Source of the DNA: Haloferula helveola
Lineage (GTDB): Bacteria > Verrucomicrobiota > Verrucomicrobiia > Verrucomicrobiales > Akkermansiaceae
DNA length: 64,000 nt
Assembly (NCBI RefSeq): GCF_037076345.1
Contig: NZ_AP024702.1
Location: 4,278,001-4,342,000, forward strand
Reading direction: 5' to 3'
This document shows positions 53,085 to 61,194 of this stretch, piece after piece. The notes beneath the pieces are model-generated. The model ran no database searches. It had not been told where the DNA came from and saw only the letters and a list, made by a program, of their open reading frames with translations. The position numbers and the translations under genes were made by a program. Numbering within the stretch: position 1 is the stretch's first letter; each line of letters opens with the position of its first letter.

Positions 53085-54472
53085 GTTCAGAGATTCGCTC
53101 GGTGGTGGTGGAGGGTAGCGGCTACGACCCCTATCTTGCCGCACTTGCGTTCAAGCGCATGCTGCCCGATCTGAAAGTGGGCGTGCGGTGCCGTGAGGGC
53201 AGTAGCAATCCGATCGGGGAAGTCGCGAGTCCATTTCTTCTCCGGCAGCTCATCGGTTCCTTCGGGATCCGCGAGGTCGACCTCCACACTTTCGGCCGAC
53301 CGACATGGTGCCTGGGTTTCCGGTTCCTCTGGGGGGCTCGTGGTGAATTCATCCAGTCATTCGATACGGCACCGTTCCGGAAGATTCCGAAGTCGGAGAT
53401 CGAGGCGGGCTTTCTCTCGGCCACCGATGACCAGCGCTCCTTCAGTATTGGCGAGGCGCTGATCCGCCTGAAGAAGGTGCTGCCTCCCGGAGTATCCGGT
53501 GACGGCATCACCGGTCTTCAGGTCCGTCCGGAGCCATTCACCGATCTGCTCCAGAGAGCGTGCGCGGCGGTGGGTGTGGAGACGACGCCGGAGGGCGAGA
53601 TTGCCGACGGCGGGCTGCTGGTTCGGACGGACGCAGCTGCCGATCGCGACGATTGGATCGAGCCGAAGGACGGCACCGTGGCTTGGCGTTCGGTCACCGG
53701 CTTGCGGCGTCGTTCGAACGAGCGCATGCTGCCATTTTGCACGGTGCAGGCCCACCCTTCGGGCTGGAGCTGGCGGATGGATCACGACGATTCGATGGGG
53801 ATCGGCTTTGCCTATGATCCCGAGTGCGTCAGTGACGACGATGCGCGGGAGTGGCTGTTGGAACGACTCGGAAAGCCGGCCGGAGAGCTCCGGGTCACCG
53901 ATTGGCATGGTGGCCGGACGTCGAACCCGTGGAAAGCCGACTCGGTCCACATCGGGGATGCAGCGGGTTTCGTGCAGCCTCTGTCGGGAATGCGGTTGTC
54001 GCTTCTGGTCCACGAGGTCCAGACGATGTGCCGCTTCATGATCGAGACCGGAATGAGGCCGGGGGAGCAGAGCCGCAGGCTCTACAAAGACGTCATCGGC
54101 CGGGCCCGGGACGAGATCCGCGACTTCGAAGCGCTGCACTTCCGCTACCCGGATGACCCAGATTCGGAGTGCTGGAAGAAGGTCTCGTCCACCACTGGCT
54201 TGGGCGAGCATGAAGAGCTTCTCGGAGTTTTTGAATCGATCGGGCCCTCCGCCAAGCTCGTCAATGCGCTCCCAACAATACCGGGAGTTGTCGGGATCAA
54301 CAGTTGGGTTGCGACTTTCCTCGGGCTTGGCGTGCCTTTCCGTGGGAGGGGAGAGGTGAGTGAGGCTGATCGCGCGGTGTGGCGGACGAGCCTCGGGGAA
54401 CTGGAGGCCAATGCCCGCAGAGGTGCGGACTCCGAGCGCGCTTTGGTAGCCGCCCGATCGAGAAAGGGGTGA
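53069..54472 (+). CDS. Degenerate tryptophan-halogenase paralogue (pseudo-halogenase)
   Basis: A 467-aa homologue of the protein encoded immediately upstream. The FAD phosphate loop is lost: VVVEGSGYDPYLAALAF replaces the GGGSAG fold. The catalytic Lys is Cys81 in RPTWCLGFRFLWG, against PTWKQGIKFVWG in the partner. The WxWxIP region is SGWSWRMDHDD. The second motif survives as HIGDAAGFVQPLSGMRLSLL, as do FRYPDDPDSECW and GINSWVATFLGLGVP near the C-terminus. It is full length and translationally coupled (16-bp overlap), so it is a maintained gene. A regulatory or heterodimer partner is the most likely role. Confidence 0.82.
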   Translation: MEMELGSEIRSVVVEGSGYDPYLAALAFKRMLPDLKVGVRCREGSSNPIGEVASPFLLRQLIGSFGIREVDLHTFGRPTWCLGFRFLWGARGEFIQSFDTAPFRKIPKSEIEAGFLSATDDQRSFSIGEALIRLKKVLPPGVSGDGITGLQVRPEPFTDLLQRACAAVGVETTPEGEIADGGLLVRTDAAADRDDWIEPKDGTVAWRSVTGLRRRSNERMLPFCTVQAHPSGWSWRMDHDDSMGIGFAYDPECVSDDDAREWLLERLGKPAGELRVTDWHGGRTSNPWKADSVHIGDAAGFVQPLSGMRLSLLVHEVQTMCRFMIETGMRPGEQSRRLYKDVIGRARDEIRDFEALHFRYPDDPDSECWKKVSSTTGLGEHEELLGVFESIGPSAKLVNALPTIPGVVGINSWVATFLGLGVPFRGRGEVSEADRAVWRTSLGELEANARRGADSERALVAARSRKG

Positions 54473-54493
54473 GAGCGGCTTCGGCTCCGCAGT

Positions 54494-55318
54494 CTATTGA
54501 AGTTTCTCCTTCAATGACGCGTCGTCCACGTGCTCCAGAAACTCCTCGCGTGCTTCCGGTGTCGATGCGGTGAGGATCGAACGGGCGGCCCGAACCGTAT
54601 CGAGGCTCAACTGCGCATCCTGAACGTCCTGCATCCAGTTCGCCGCGGATGCCGGGTCGTCCTTGATCCACTGTGAAAGGCACCGGGTGATGCCGCCGCT
54701 CCTGACGCGGTTCTTCGGAAGCGTTGCGACCCACTCCAACGCCGCGCGAGGGTCCGACTTGGCCCAGCGTTCGACAATCTGCACCGTGCCCCGGTCGCGA
54801 AGTCTCTGTTCCTCGACCTCGGTTGTCAGCAGGCCAATGGCGTCGGCCGGCTTGTCGTCGGCCATGACCACCGAGATTCTGGAGAATGCCTCGTCCCGCT
54901 CCCTCGGGTCATTTAGCGATGAAGCCCAAGCGATCGCGTCATCGACCGATTTGTCCGCGATCTTGAGAGCGAGCCGGCTCACGATCCGCACCCGGCTCGC
55001 GTATCCGGCGGGGAGCTCCTCCAACAACTCGGCCGCCATCCGCTGATCCACCCCGACGGCGTCCCATGCGACTGCTTCAATGGCGCGATTGCGTTGAGGT
55101 CCGGGCGGCATGGCCTTCGCTTCGGATTGAAGCTTCATCAGGTCTTCCGGCGGGTTGGTGCGGCCCGGGATCGTCCGTTCCTCGATCGGGGTCGGTCCGG
55201 CATCCGTATTCTCTTCCTCTGGCGACGTCTCCTTGTCGGATTCTCCGCAGTGAGTCAGGAGGAAGGCGGCGAGGATCGCGGACGAAATCACCCAGGGTTT
55301 TGAGGTACGGTCAACCAT
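54494..55318 (-). CDS. Helical-repeat lipoprotein (paralogue 1)
   Basis: A 274-aa exported protein. A hydrophobic leader (VISSAILAAFLLTHC) ends in a Cys that is a weak lipobox candidate because His is at -1. An acidic linker follows, then alpha-helical repeats of the type AIEAVAWDAVGVDQ, VDDAIAWASSLNDPRERDEAFSRISVVMADDKP and VQIVERWAKSDPRAALEWVATLP. The repeat pattern (W..DP.AAL.W...LP) is common in Verrucomicrobia and has no assigned function. It is clearly paralogous to the gene at 60364-61194. ATG at 55318 is used. The gene is divergent from the 1566-aa protein gene. Confidence 0.8.
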   Translation of the reverse strand: MVDRTSKPWVISSAILAAFLLTHCGESDKETSPEEENTDAGPTPIEERTIPGRTNPPEDLMKLQSEAKAMPPGPQRNRAIEAVAWDAVGVDQRMAAELLEELPAGYASRVRIVSRLALKIADKSVDDAIAWASSLNDPRERDEAFSRISVVMADDKPADAIGLLTTEVEEQRLRDRGTVQIVERWAKSDPRAALEWVATLPKNRVRSGGITRCLSQWIKDDPASAANWMQDVQDAQLSLDTVRAARSILTASTPEAREEFLEHVDDASLKEKLQ

Positions 55319-55645
55319 CGCCCTCAAGGTAGCGAGGTCGGGATTCCACTGGCAACGGCGAATCGGGATGTTCCACGGGGAGTCTCGATTCCCCGATGCA
55401 TGGATCGGCCTCGAGGCCTCCGACGCACTCGTCCGGTTCTCTACCCGCGTCCGGCTGGGGAGAAGTGAGCTTCGTGATTCCAGTCATTCGTGTCGGGATC
55501 GAGGTCTCGAGCGGGGTATTGGTTGGCCAGTATACGTAGTTCTCAGGTTGTGAGTAGGTTATGGCTTTCCGAGCGAGTTTTACGGGTTTGAATTATCTCG
55601 ACCAAGATACGTTTCCTGCCATTTCTTCCGGAAAACCAGATATCG
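55319..55645. other. 327-bp divergent gap between lipoprotein 1 and the DUF6288-like protein
   Basis: No gene was recognised; a short open frame here lacks any coding feature. The part next to the giant gene is AT-richer (GTATACGTAGTT, TTTGAATTATCTCG) and probably holds its promoter. An 8-nt-loop hairpin CGGGGA/TCCCCG lies at 55376-55395. Confidence 0.45.
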
Positions 55646-58600
55646 ATGAGATCTTCACTTTTGTCTCCTCTGCGCCGCCTGTGGCCGGTTGCGCTTCCCG
55701 CGTTGATTCTTGCGGTCGTCTGGGGGAGCCCCACCAATGCGGCGCCTCCTGACCTCACCGCAGGTGAAGTCCCCGGGGATTCCATCACCACCAATCTCGG
55801 AGCGACGGGTATGCGCGGGTGGGTGTATCACGTCCGCAATAACACGAGCGAGAGTCGTCAGATCCTGATCGATTCGGTGGATGTCGGCTCGCCGGCTGAC
55901 GGCATCATCGCGGTGGGGGACGTGATTCTCGGGGCGGACGGAACGGGTGCCGCACCCGTGGCCTTCACCGGGGACGCGCGGTATCGTCTCGCGATCGAGA
56001 TCGGCGAGGCGGAGGCCCGGACCCCGGCGACCCTGCGCCTGCTTCGCTGGAGGGCCGGTACGACGGATACCGTAGATATCACTCTCCGCACGATGGGAGC
56101 CTACAGCGCGACCGCTCCTTACAGTTGCCCCAAGTCGGCCAAGATCCTCGAGGAGGCAATCGCCCACTTCTATGCCAATCAGGACTCGGGGCGCTACTCG
56201 TTCGGCACGCTGGCTTTGCTCGCCACCGATGACCCGTCGATCGCCGACAACACCGCCCACCAGACCCGTGCGCAGAACGAAGCCCGCGCGCTGGTTCCCG
56301 ATGCCGCAACCATCGCTCAGATGATGTCGGACGAGAGGGACGGCAACTCGATGATCACATGGCAACGCGGTCACACACTGATCGTCCTCACCGAGTATTT
56401 CCTCCGGACCGGCGATACCGAGGTGATGCCCGGAATCGAGGCCTATGCGGTGAACATCGCGAAGAACCAAAGCCTGTTCGGCACCATGGGCCACATCTTC
56501 GCGGAGAAGACCGCCGACGGCGCTAACAACGGACCGATGGGCGGCGTCTATGGAACGGTCAATTCGGCCGGGATGCCCTGCTATCTCGGGCTGCTCCTCG
56601 CCCGTGAGTGCGGTCTTGCCAATCCGGAGATCGGGCCGGCGATCGAGCGGATGAGCCGCTTCTTCGGATTCTATGCCGGACTCGGTGCGGTGCCTTACGG
56701 CGAGCACGAACCGTTCATCAGTCACGAGAATAACGGCAAGAGCGGGCTGGCGGCGCTTTCGTTCATGCTCGAACCCGGCCGGACCGAGGAGTGCGAGTTC
56801 TTCACCCGGATGTGCACGGCCTCTCCTGCGGTGAGGGAGACCGGACACACCGGGTCCTATTTCAATTACCTGTGGGCGCCTCTCGGTGCCGCGTGCGGAG
56901 GCGAGGAGGCTGCCGCCGCCCACTTTTCCAGGATCAGCTGGCACCTCGATCTGGCCCGCCGGTGGGACGGATCCATCGGCTACGACTGCCTGACGGGTGA
57001 GGGGCCCAACAGCGGGTCCGAGTACAACAACTTCCGCATGACGGCGGCGGCCATCCTGACCTACGCGCTACCGCTCCGTAAGCTTCACGTCACCGGCCGC
57101 GGTCATGATGGCTCGAGGGTGCTCATGTCGACGGCGGTGGCGGAGGCCACGGCGTCGGGAGAATACGATGCCTCATCCCGTTCGGTCGCGGAACTGGTAA
57201 CGGATCTCGGGGACTGGTCACCGGTCGTGATCAAGAAGGCTGCCGCGGAGTTGGGCGACCGGGGAGTGGATGCCGCGACCCTTTCCCAGATCACCGACTT
57301 GGCGAATGACCCGGCAGGCAGTTCCCGGCTCGGTGCGTGCCGGGCCCTTGGAGAGATCGGCGATGCCGGATCGGGGTCTGTGCTGGCCGCGCTGCTTACC
57401 GATCCCGACCACGAGGTACGTTTCATGGCGGCCGAGGCGCTGCGTTATCTTCCCCATGCCGCGAGGACGGCCCAACTCGATACCGTGCTGCAAGCGGCGG
57501 CGAGCACTGCTAAACCGTTGTTTCCCTTCGATGAGGACGATCCCCTGCACTTCGCCCATGCGAAGATCGCGATGCTTCTCTTTTACAACGGGAATGCCTA
57601 CGGCCCGAAGGGGATTCTCGCGAGCAGCATCAACGGCGTCGACCGCGCGCTGCTGTATCCGGCGATCCGGGCGGTCGCCGCGACTCCCGTCGGCTTGGCC
57701 CGCAGCACCCTCGGGCACATTTACGACAAGCTCTCGCAGGTGGATGCCGAGGCGGTGGCCGACGCGATTGTCGAGTCGGTCCTGGTTCGCTCCCCGGCCG
57801 ACAAGATGTTCAGTGCCGGAGTCCGGCAGGGAGGGATCGAGGTGCTGCAGAGGTATGGTTTCGCCGAGGGCGTTCCGCTGAGCATGATCTACATGGAGGA
57901 CGACGGGCGGGGTGGTAACAAGGCGTCGGCTCTGGGTGTGATGGAGCTCTATGGAGGCGGCTGCCTGACTGTGGATCCGGATCCCGATGTGATCCATTTC
58001 CTGAACCAGATGCTGACCGGCGGCCAGGCCGCCGAAGCCCAAGCGGTTCTCGATGCGATCGCCGCGGATCCGTCGCCTGCCTTGCTCATGCCGCTGAAGA
58101 GCATCAGTTCTGTGGTGTCGGGCTCTCCCACGCTCACTCTTCCGGACAAGTTTACGGTGCTCACGGCGGCTGCATCGGATCTGGCGCAGGGAGACAGCAT
58201 TTTCACCTGGAGGAAGGTGCATGGTGCCGGCTCGGTTTCCTTCACTCCCAACGCAAGGGGTGACAGCGCGGAAACCACGGTGCTCTTCGAAGGAGTTCCC
58301 GGCGAGTATCTCTTCGAGGTGACCATGTCGGACTCCCGCGGGCTGACCGAAGTGCGCGAGACCGTGGCAGTGACCCTGCTCGATACCGGTGGGAGCCTTC
58401 CGGCGAACGATCCTCCCGTGGCGACTCCCCAGTTGGTCACGGTGGCCGAGTCCACCCCGCACCCGGTGACGCTCTCGGGAGTCGATCCCGAAGGCTACGC
58501 GTTGCAGTTCCAAGTCACGTCCCAGCCGAGCCACGGCTCCCTCTCCGGGACGGTGCCGTATTTGGTTTATACTTCGGAGTCGGGCTATCTCGGTCCCGAC

Positions 58601-60346
58601 AGCTTCACGTTCGAAGTGATGGACAGCGAGGGCCAGGTCTCGGCAGCGACGGTGGATATCGATGTCTCGCTCGTGTCCTCGTATGGAGTGGCGATCTATG
58701 AACCCTTCGACTATCCGGCTGGCGCGCTGTCGGGGCAGAGCGGCACATCCGAAGTGGGTCTTGGCGGGGCTTGGTCGGCCGGAGGGACCGCTTCGATCGC
58801 GGCCGGGTCATTGACACATGGACCATTGCCCGTCACCGGGAACTCAATCGGCAACCTCACCGCAGGTTCGAACCACTTCGGTGGTGCCCGACCGATTGAC
58901 CCATCGGCTCTTGCGGGAAACGGGCTTCTGGAGGACGACACGACACTCTGGTTCAGCGTGGTGCTCGGTTACAGTTCCCTCGCGAATGTGACCAACTCGA
59001 GGCTGACGCTGGCACTCGCTAATGACTCGTTCAGCACCGGGAACTACGATTACTGGATCAAGAACGACGGCGCCCAACTGGGTTCCGGAGTCGGCGTGAT
59101 GCTCGGGCGGATCAATGGAACCAACGGGCGGGCGATTGCGACCCACTACCGCGACCTGGCTTCGGGCGACGCCCTCGCCGGAATGGTCCAAGGCAGTTGG
59201 GAGGGAACCGGCTCGACGATCGGAGGCGGTGCCCACGCCCTGTACGTCGGCAAGATCGTGTGGGGTGCCACCGAGGATGTGATCGAGCTCTACCAACCGG
59301 ATACCGATCTCAACCTCGGCCCGGTGATCTCGACTCTGACGGTTTCGGTCGATCAAAGCACCTACGACACTCTGACGTGGTCCCGCGGCGAGCAGGTGCT
59401 CATGGATGAGATCCGCTTCGGTGCGACCTACGAAAGTGTCCTGTTCGGCACGGTGGCGATGGCGGCCGACTCTACTCCGCCAGTCCCGGATCCGATGGCA
59501 TTTGCGGTTGCTCCTCACGCGGTCGACCCGTCATCGATCACGATGACGGCAGCAACCGCATTCGATGCTCTGGGAGTGGAGTACTACTTCACCTGTACAT
59601 CGGGCGGAGGAAGCGACAGCGGATGGCAGAGCTCCGAGACCTACACCGACACCGGGCTCACTCCGGGAGTCGCCTACACCTACACGGTCAGCGCCCGTGA
59701 TCTGAGTCCGGCTCAGAATGCCACAGCGCCTTCCATCGGAGCCACAGCCACCATTCCCGCGCAGGCCACCGTTCCGAACGTCATAGGGATGCCGCGGAGC
59801 ACCGCCGAGTCGATCGTGGTGGCGGCCGGATTGTCGGTCGGTCAGGTGACCGTCGTGCGGGCTCCGGACGCCGGAACCAACGAGGTGACCGCCCAAAGTC
59901 CCTCGGGGGAAACCTCTGCCACCTACGGGATCGCCGTGAACCTGTCGGTTCTTCAATACATCGATGATGACTACACCGCTTGGGCCGCAGGATACCCGCC
60001 CGCGGTGCTAGAGGATCCGTCGGCTGACTTTGACGGTGACGGTTTCTCCAATGATGACGAGCGAATCTGGGGTCTGGATCCGACAGATGGATCTTCCTCA
60101 AGCCCGTTCGTATCCATCGATGGATTGAGTGGTTCGTCGCTCAGCTATACCCGGCGGAGCCCAGCCCTTACCGGCGTCACCTATCGGGTCATGGTCTCGA
60201 CGGACCTTGTCACGTGGACGGAGGACGGCGGAGCCAGCCAGTCGGCGGGAACGCCCGACGCGAACGGTGTGGAAACGGTCGAGGTCACCCTCTCCGCGAG
60301 CGCGGTGGATGGCCGGCTGTTTGTGCGCATCGAGGCAATCGAGTGA
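55646..60346 (+). CDS. Secreted multidomain PDZ/DUF6288/HEAT/PASTA protein
   Basis: A 1566-aa exported protein with a signal peptide (ALPALILAVVWGSPTNAA). Domains in order are: a PDZ-like domain (about 45-150, ILIDSVDVGSPADGIIAVGDVIL), an all-helical DUF6288-type region with WQRGHTLIVLTEYFL and HENNGKSGLAALSFML (about 160-490), and HEAT repeats (SSRLGACRALGEIGD). Next come an Ig/PKD-like part, a cadherin-like domain (VDPEGYALQFQVTSQPSHGSLSG), a jelly-roll-like region, a fibronectin-type segment and one PASTA domain (TVPNVIGMPRSTAESIVVAAGL). A DFDGDGFSNDDERIWGLDP calcium-like motif and a C-terminal module ending FVRIEAIE close the protein. It is probably surface-bound glycan or protein handling; no catalytic site is certain. 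Confidence 0.82.
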   Translation: MRSSLLSPLRRLWPVALPALILAVVWGSPTNAAPPDLTAGEVPGDSITTNLGATGMRGWVYHVRNNTSESRQILIDSVDVGSPADGIIAVGDVILGADGTGAAPVAFTGDARYRLAIEIGEAEARTPATLRLLRWRAGTTDTVDITLRTMGAYSATAPYSCPKSAKILEEAIAHFYANQDSGRYSFGTLALLATDDPSIADNTAHQTRAQNEARALVPDAATIAQMMSDERDGNSMITWQRGHTLIVLTEYFLRTGDTEVMPGIEAYAVNIAKNQSLFGTMGHIFAEKTADGANNGPMGGVYGTVNSAGMPCYLGLLLARECGLANPEIGPAIERMSRFFGFYAGLGAVPYGEHEPFISHENNGKSGLAALSFMLEPGRTEECEFFTRMCTASPAVRETGHTGSYFNYLWAPLGAACGGEEAAAAHFSRISWHLDLARRWDGSIGYDCLTGEGPNSGSEYNNFRMTAAAILTYALPLRKLHVTGRGHDGSRVLMSTAVAEATASGEYDASSRSVAELVTDLGDWSPVVIKKAAAELGDRGVDAATLSQITDLANDPAGSSRLGACRALGEIGDAGSGSVLAALLTDPDHEVRFMAAEALRYLPHAARTAQLDTVLQAAASTAKPLFPFDEDDPLHFAHAKIAMLLFYNGNAYGPKGILASSINGVDRALLYPAIRAVAATPVGLARSTLGHIYDKLSQVDAEAVADAIVESVLVRSPADKMFSAGVRQGGIEVLQRYGFAEGVPLSMIYMEDDGRGGNKASALGVMELYGGGCLTVDPDPDVIHFLNQMLTGGQAAEAQAVLDAIAADPSPALLMPLKSISSVVSGSPTLTLPDKFTVLTAAASDLAQGDSIFTWRKVHGAGSVSFTPNARGDSAETTVLFEGVPGEYLFEVTMSDSRGLTEVRETVAVTLLDTGGSLPANDPPVATPQLVTVAESTPHPVTLSGVDPEGYALQFQVTSQPSHGSLSGTVPYLVYTSESGYLGPDSFTFEVMDSEGQVSAATVDIDVSLVSSYGVAIYEPFDYPAGALSGQSGTSEVGLGGAWSAGGTASIAAGSLTHGPLPVTGNSIGNLTAGSNHFGGARPIDPSALAGNGLLEDDTTLWFSVVLGYSSLANVTNSRLTLALANDSFSTGNYDYWIKNDGAQLGSGVGVMLGRINGTNGRAIATHYRDLASGDALAGMVQGSWEGTGSTIGGGAHALYVGKIVWGATEDVIELYQPDTDLNLGPVISTLTVSVDQSTYDTLTWSRGEQVLMDEIRFGATYESVLFGTVAMAADSTPPVPDPMAFAVAPHAVDPSSITMTAATAFDALGVEYYFTCTSGGGSDSGWQSSETYTDTGLTPGVAYTYTVSARDLSPAQNATAPSIGATATIPAQATVPNVIGMPRSTAESIVVAAGLSVGQVTVVRAPDAGTNEVTAQSPSGETSATYGIAVNLSVLQYIDDDYTAWAAGYPPAVLEDPSADFDGDGFSNDDERIWGLDPTDGSSSSPFVSIDGLSGSSLSYTRRSPALTGVTYRVMVSTDLVTWTEDGGASQSAGTPDANGVETVEVTLSASAVDGRLFVRIEAIE

Positions 60347-60363
60347 CCGCCGGGTGGGGAGAC

Positions 60364-61194
60364 TCACTTCGCATTGCGGAGTGATTGGAACTGCGTCTGC
60401 AACTCGGGATCGTTCAACGCACCGACGAATGCGGGTGCGCGGTCGGCCAACCGGCCGTGCAGGAGTTCCTCCGCGGTCTCTAGCGTGTGGTCTCGCACCG
60501 GTCCCGGAGCAAGGTTTCCCACCCAGCTGCCTGCGCTCGCCGAATCTTTCGAGAGCCAGATGTCGAGCATCGAGCGCACGCCGTCGGTCCGAACATTCGT
60601 GTCGGGGTAGAGGATGATCCAGGCGGCGGCCTCAGCGGGTTCGATCTGAACCCAGCGTTGGACGATCTGGACCACGGCTTTGTCTTTTGCCCGGCCTTCC
60701 GCCATTTCGTTCACGGCCAAATCCGCCGCGCGGCGTGGATCCTCGTTGGCCATCACCACGGTGACCCTGCCGATCGCGTCGGATCGTTCCGCCGGATCTT
60801 CAAGGGCCCGCACCCATTGGAGGGCTTGCTCCGCATCTTCGTCCGCGAGGCGCATGGCCATGTGACCAATCAGTCGGCGGGACCCGTCACTGCCGGCGGC
60901 AAGCTGGTTGACGGCCTCCAGCGAAAGGTCGGGGTCGAGTTCGAGTGCATCCCATGCCACCGCTTCGAGGGCCTTGGTCCGCTCTTCCGGGTCAGTAATC
61001 TGCTCCGCTGCATTGTATTTCTCGCGAACGCGGATCACCGGATCCTCTTGGGGTTCGAACTCGGTCCGCTTCGATATCTTCGCGCCGGATTTCTCGGCGT
61101 CGTCTTTGCTTGGTGCGGCTCCTGCGGGCTCGTCGGAACGTCGGCAACCGCACAGGGCGGCGCCGAGTAGCACGACCAACCACAAAGATCTCAT
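60364..61194 (-). CDS. Helical-repeat lipoprotein (paralogue 2)
   Basis: A 276-aa exported lipoprotein. The leader MRSLWLVVLLGAALCGCRRSDEP ends in a plausible lipobox (LCGC). The mature part repeats the pattern of paralogue 1: KALEAVAWDALELDPDLSLEAV, AEQALQWVRALEDPAERSDAIGRVTVVMANEDP and VVQIVQRWVQIEPAEAAAWIILYP. The start ATG overlaps the stop of the LamG/Ig protein gene by 4 bp (ATGA), so the pair is co-translated. The protein is convergent with the giant gene at 55646. No enzymatic motif is visible; an envelope-scaffold role is possible. Confidence 0.82.
   Translation of the reverse strand: MRSLWLVVLLGAALCGCRRSDEPAGAAPSKDDAEKSGAKISKRTEFEPQEDPVIRVREKYNAAEQITDPEERTKALEAVAWDALELDPDLSLEAVNQLAAGSDGSRRLIGHMAMRLADEDAEQALQWVRALEDPAERSDAIGRVTVVMANEDPRRAADLAVNEMAEGRAKDKAVVQIVQRWVQIEPAEAAAWIILYPDTNVRTDGVRSMLDIWLSKDSASAGSWVGNLAPGPVRDHTLETAEELLHGRLADRAPAFVGALNDPELQTQFQSLRNAK

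Noticed and set aside
55561-55752. Short open frame upstream of the 1566-aa protein
   Set aside because: It overlaps the signal-peptide coding region in another frame and has no homology feature.
58861-58880. GGTTCGAAC resembling a tRNA T-loop
   Set aside because: It lies inside the coding sequence of the 1566-aa protein and no cloverleaf can be drawn around it.
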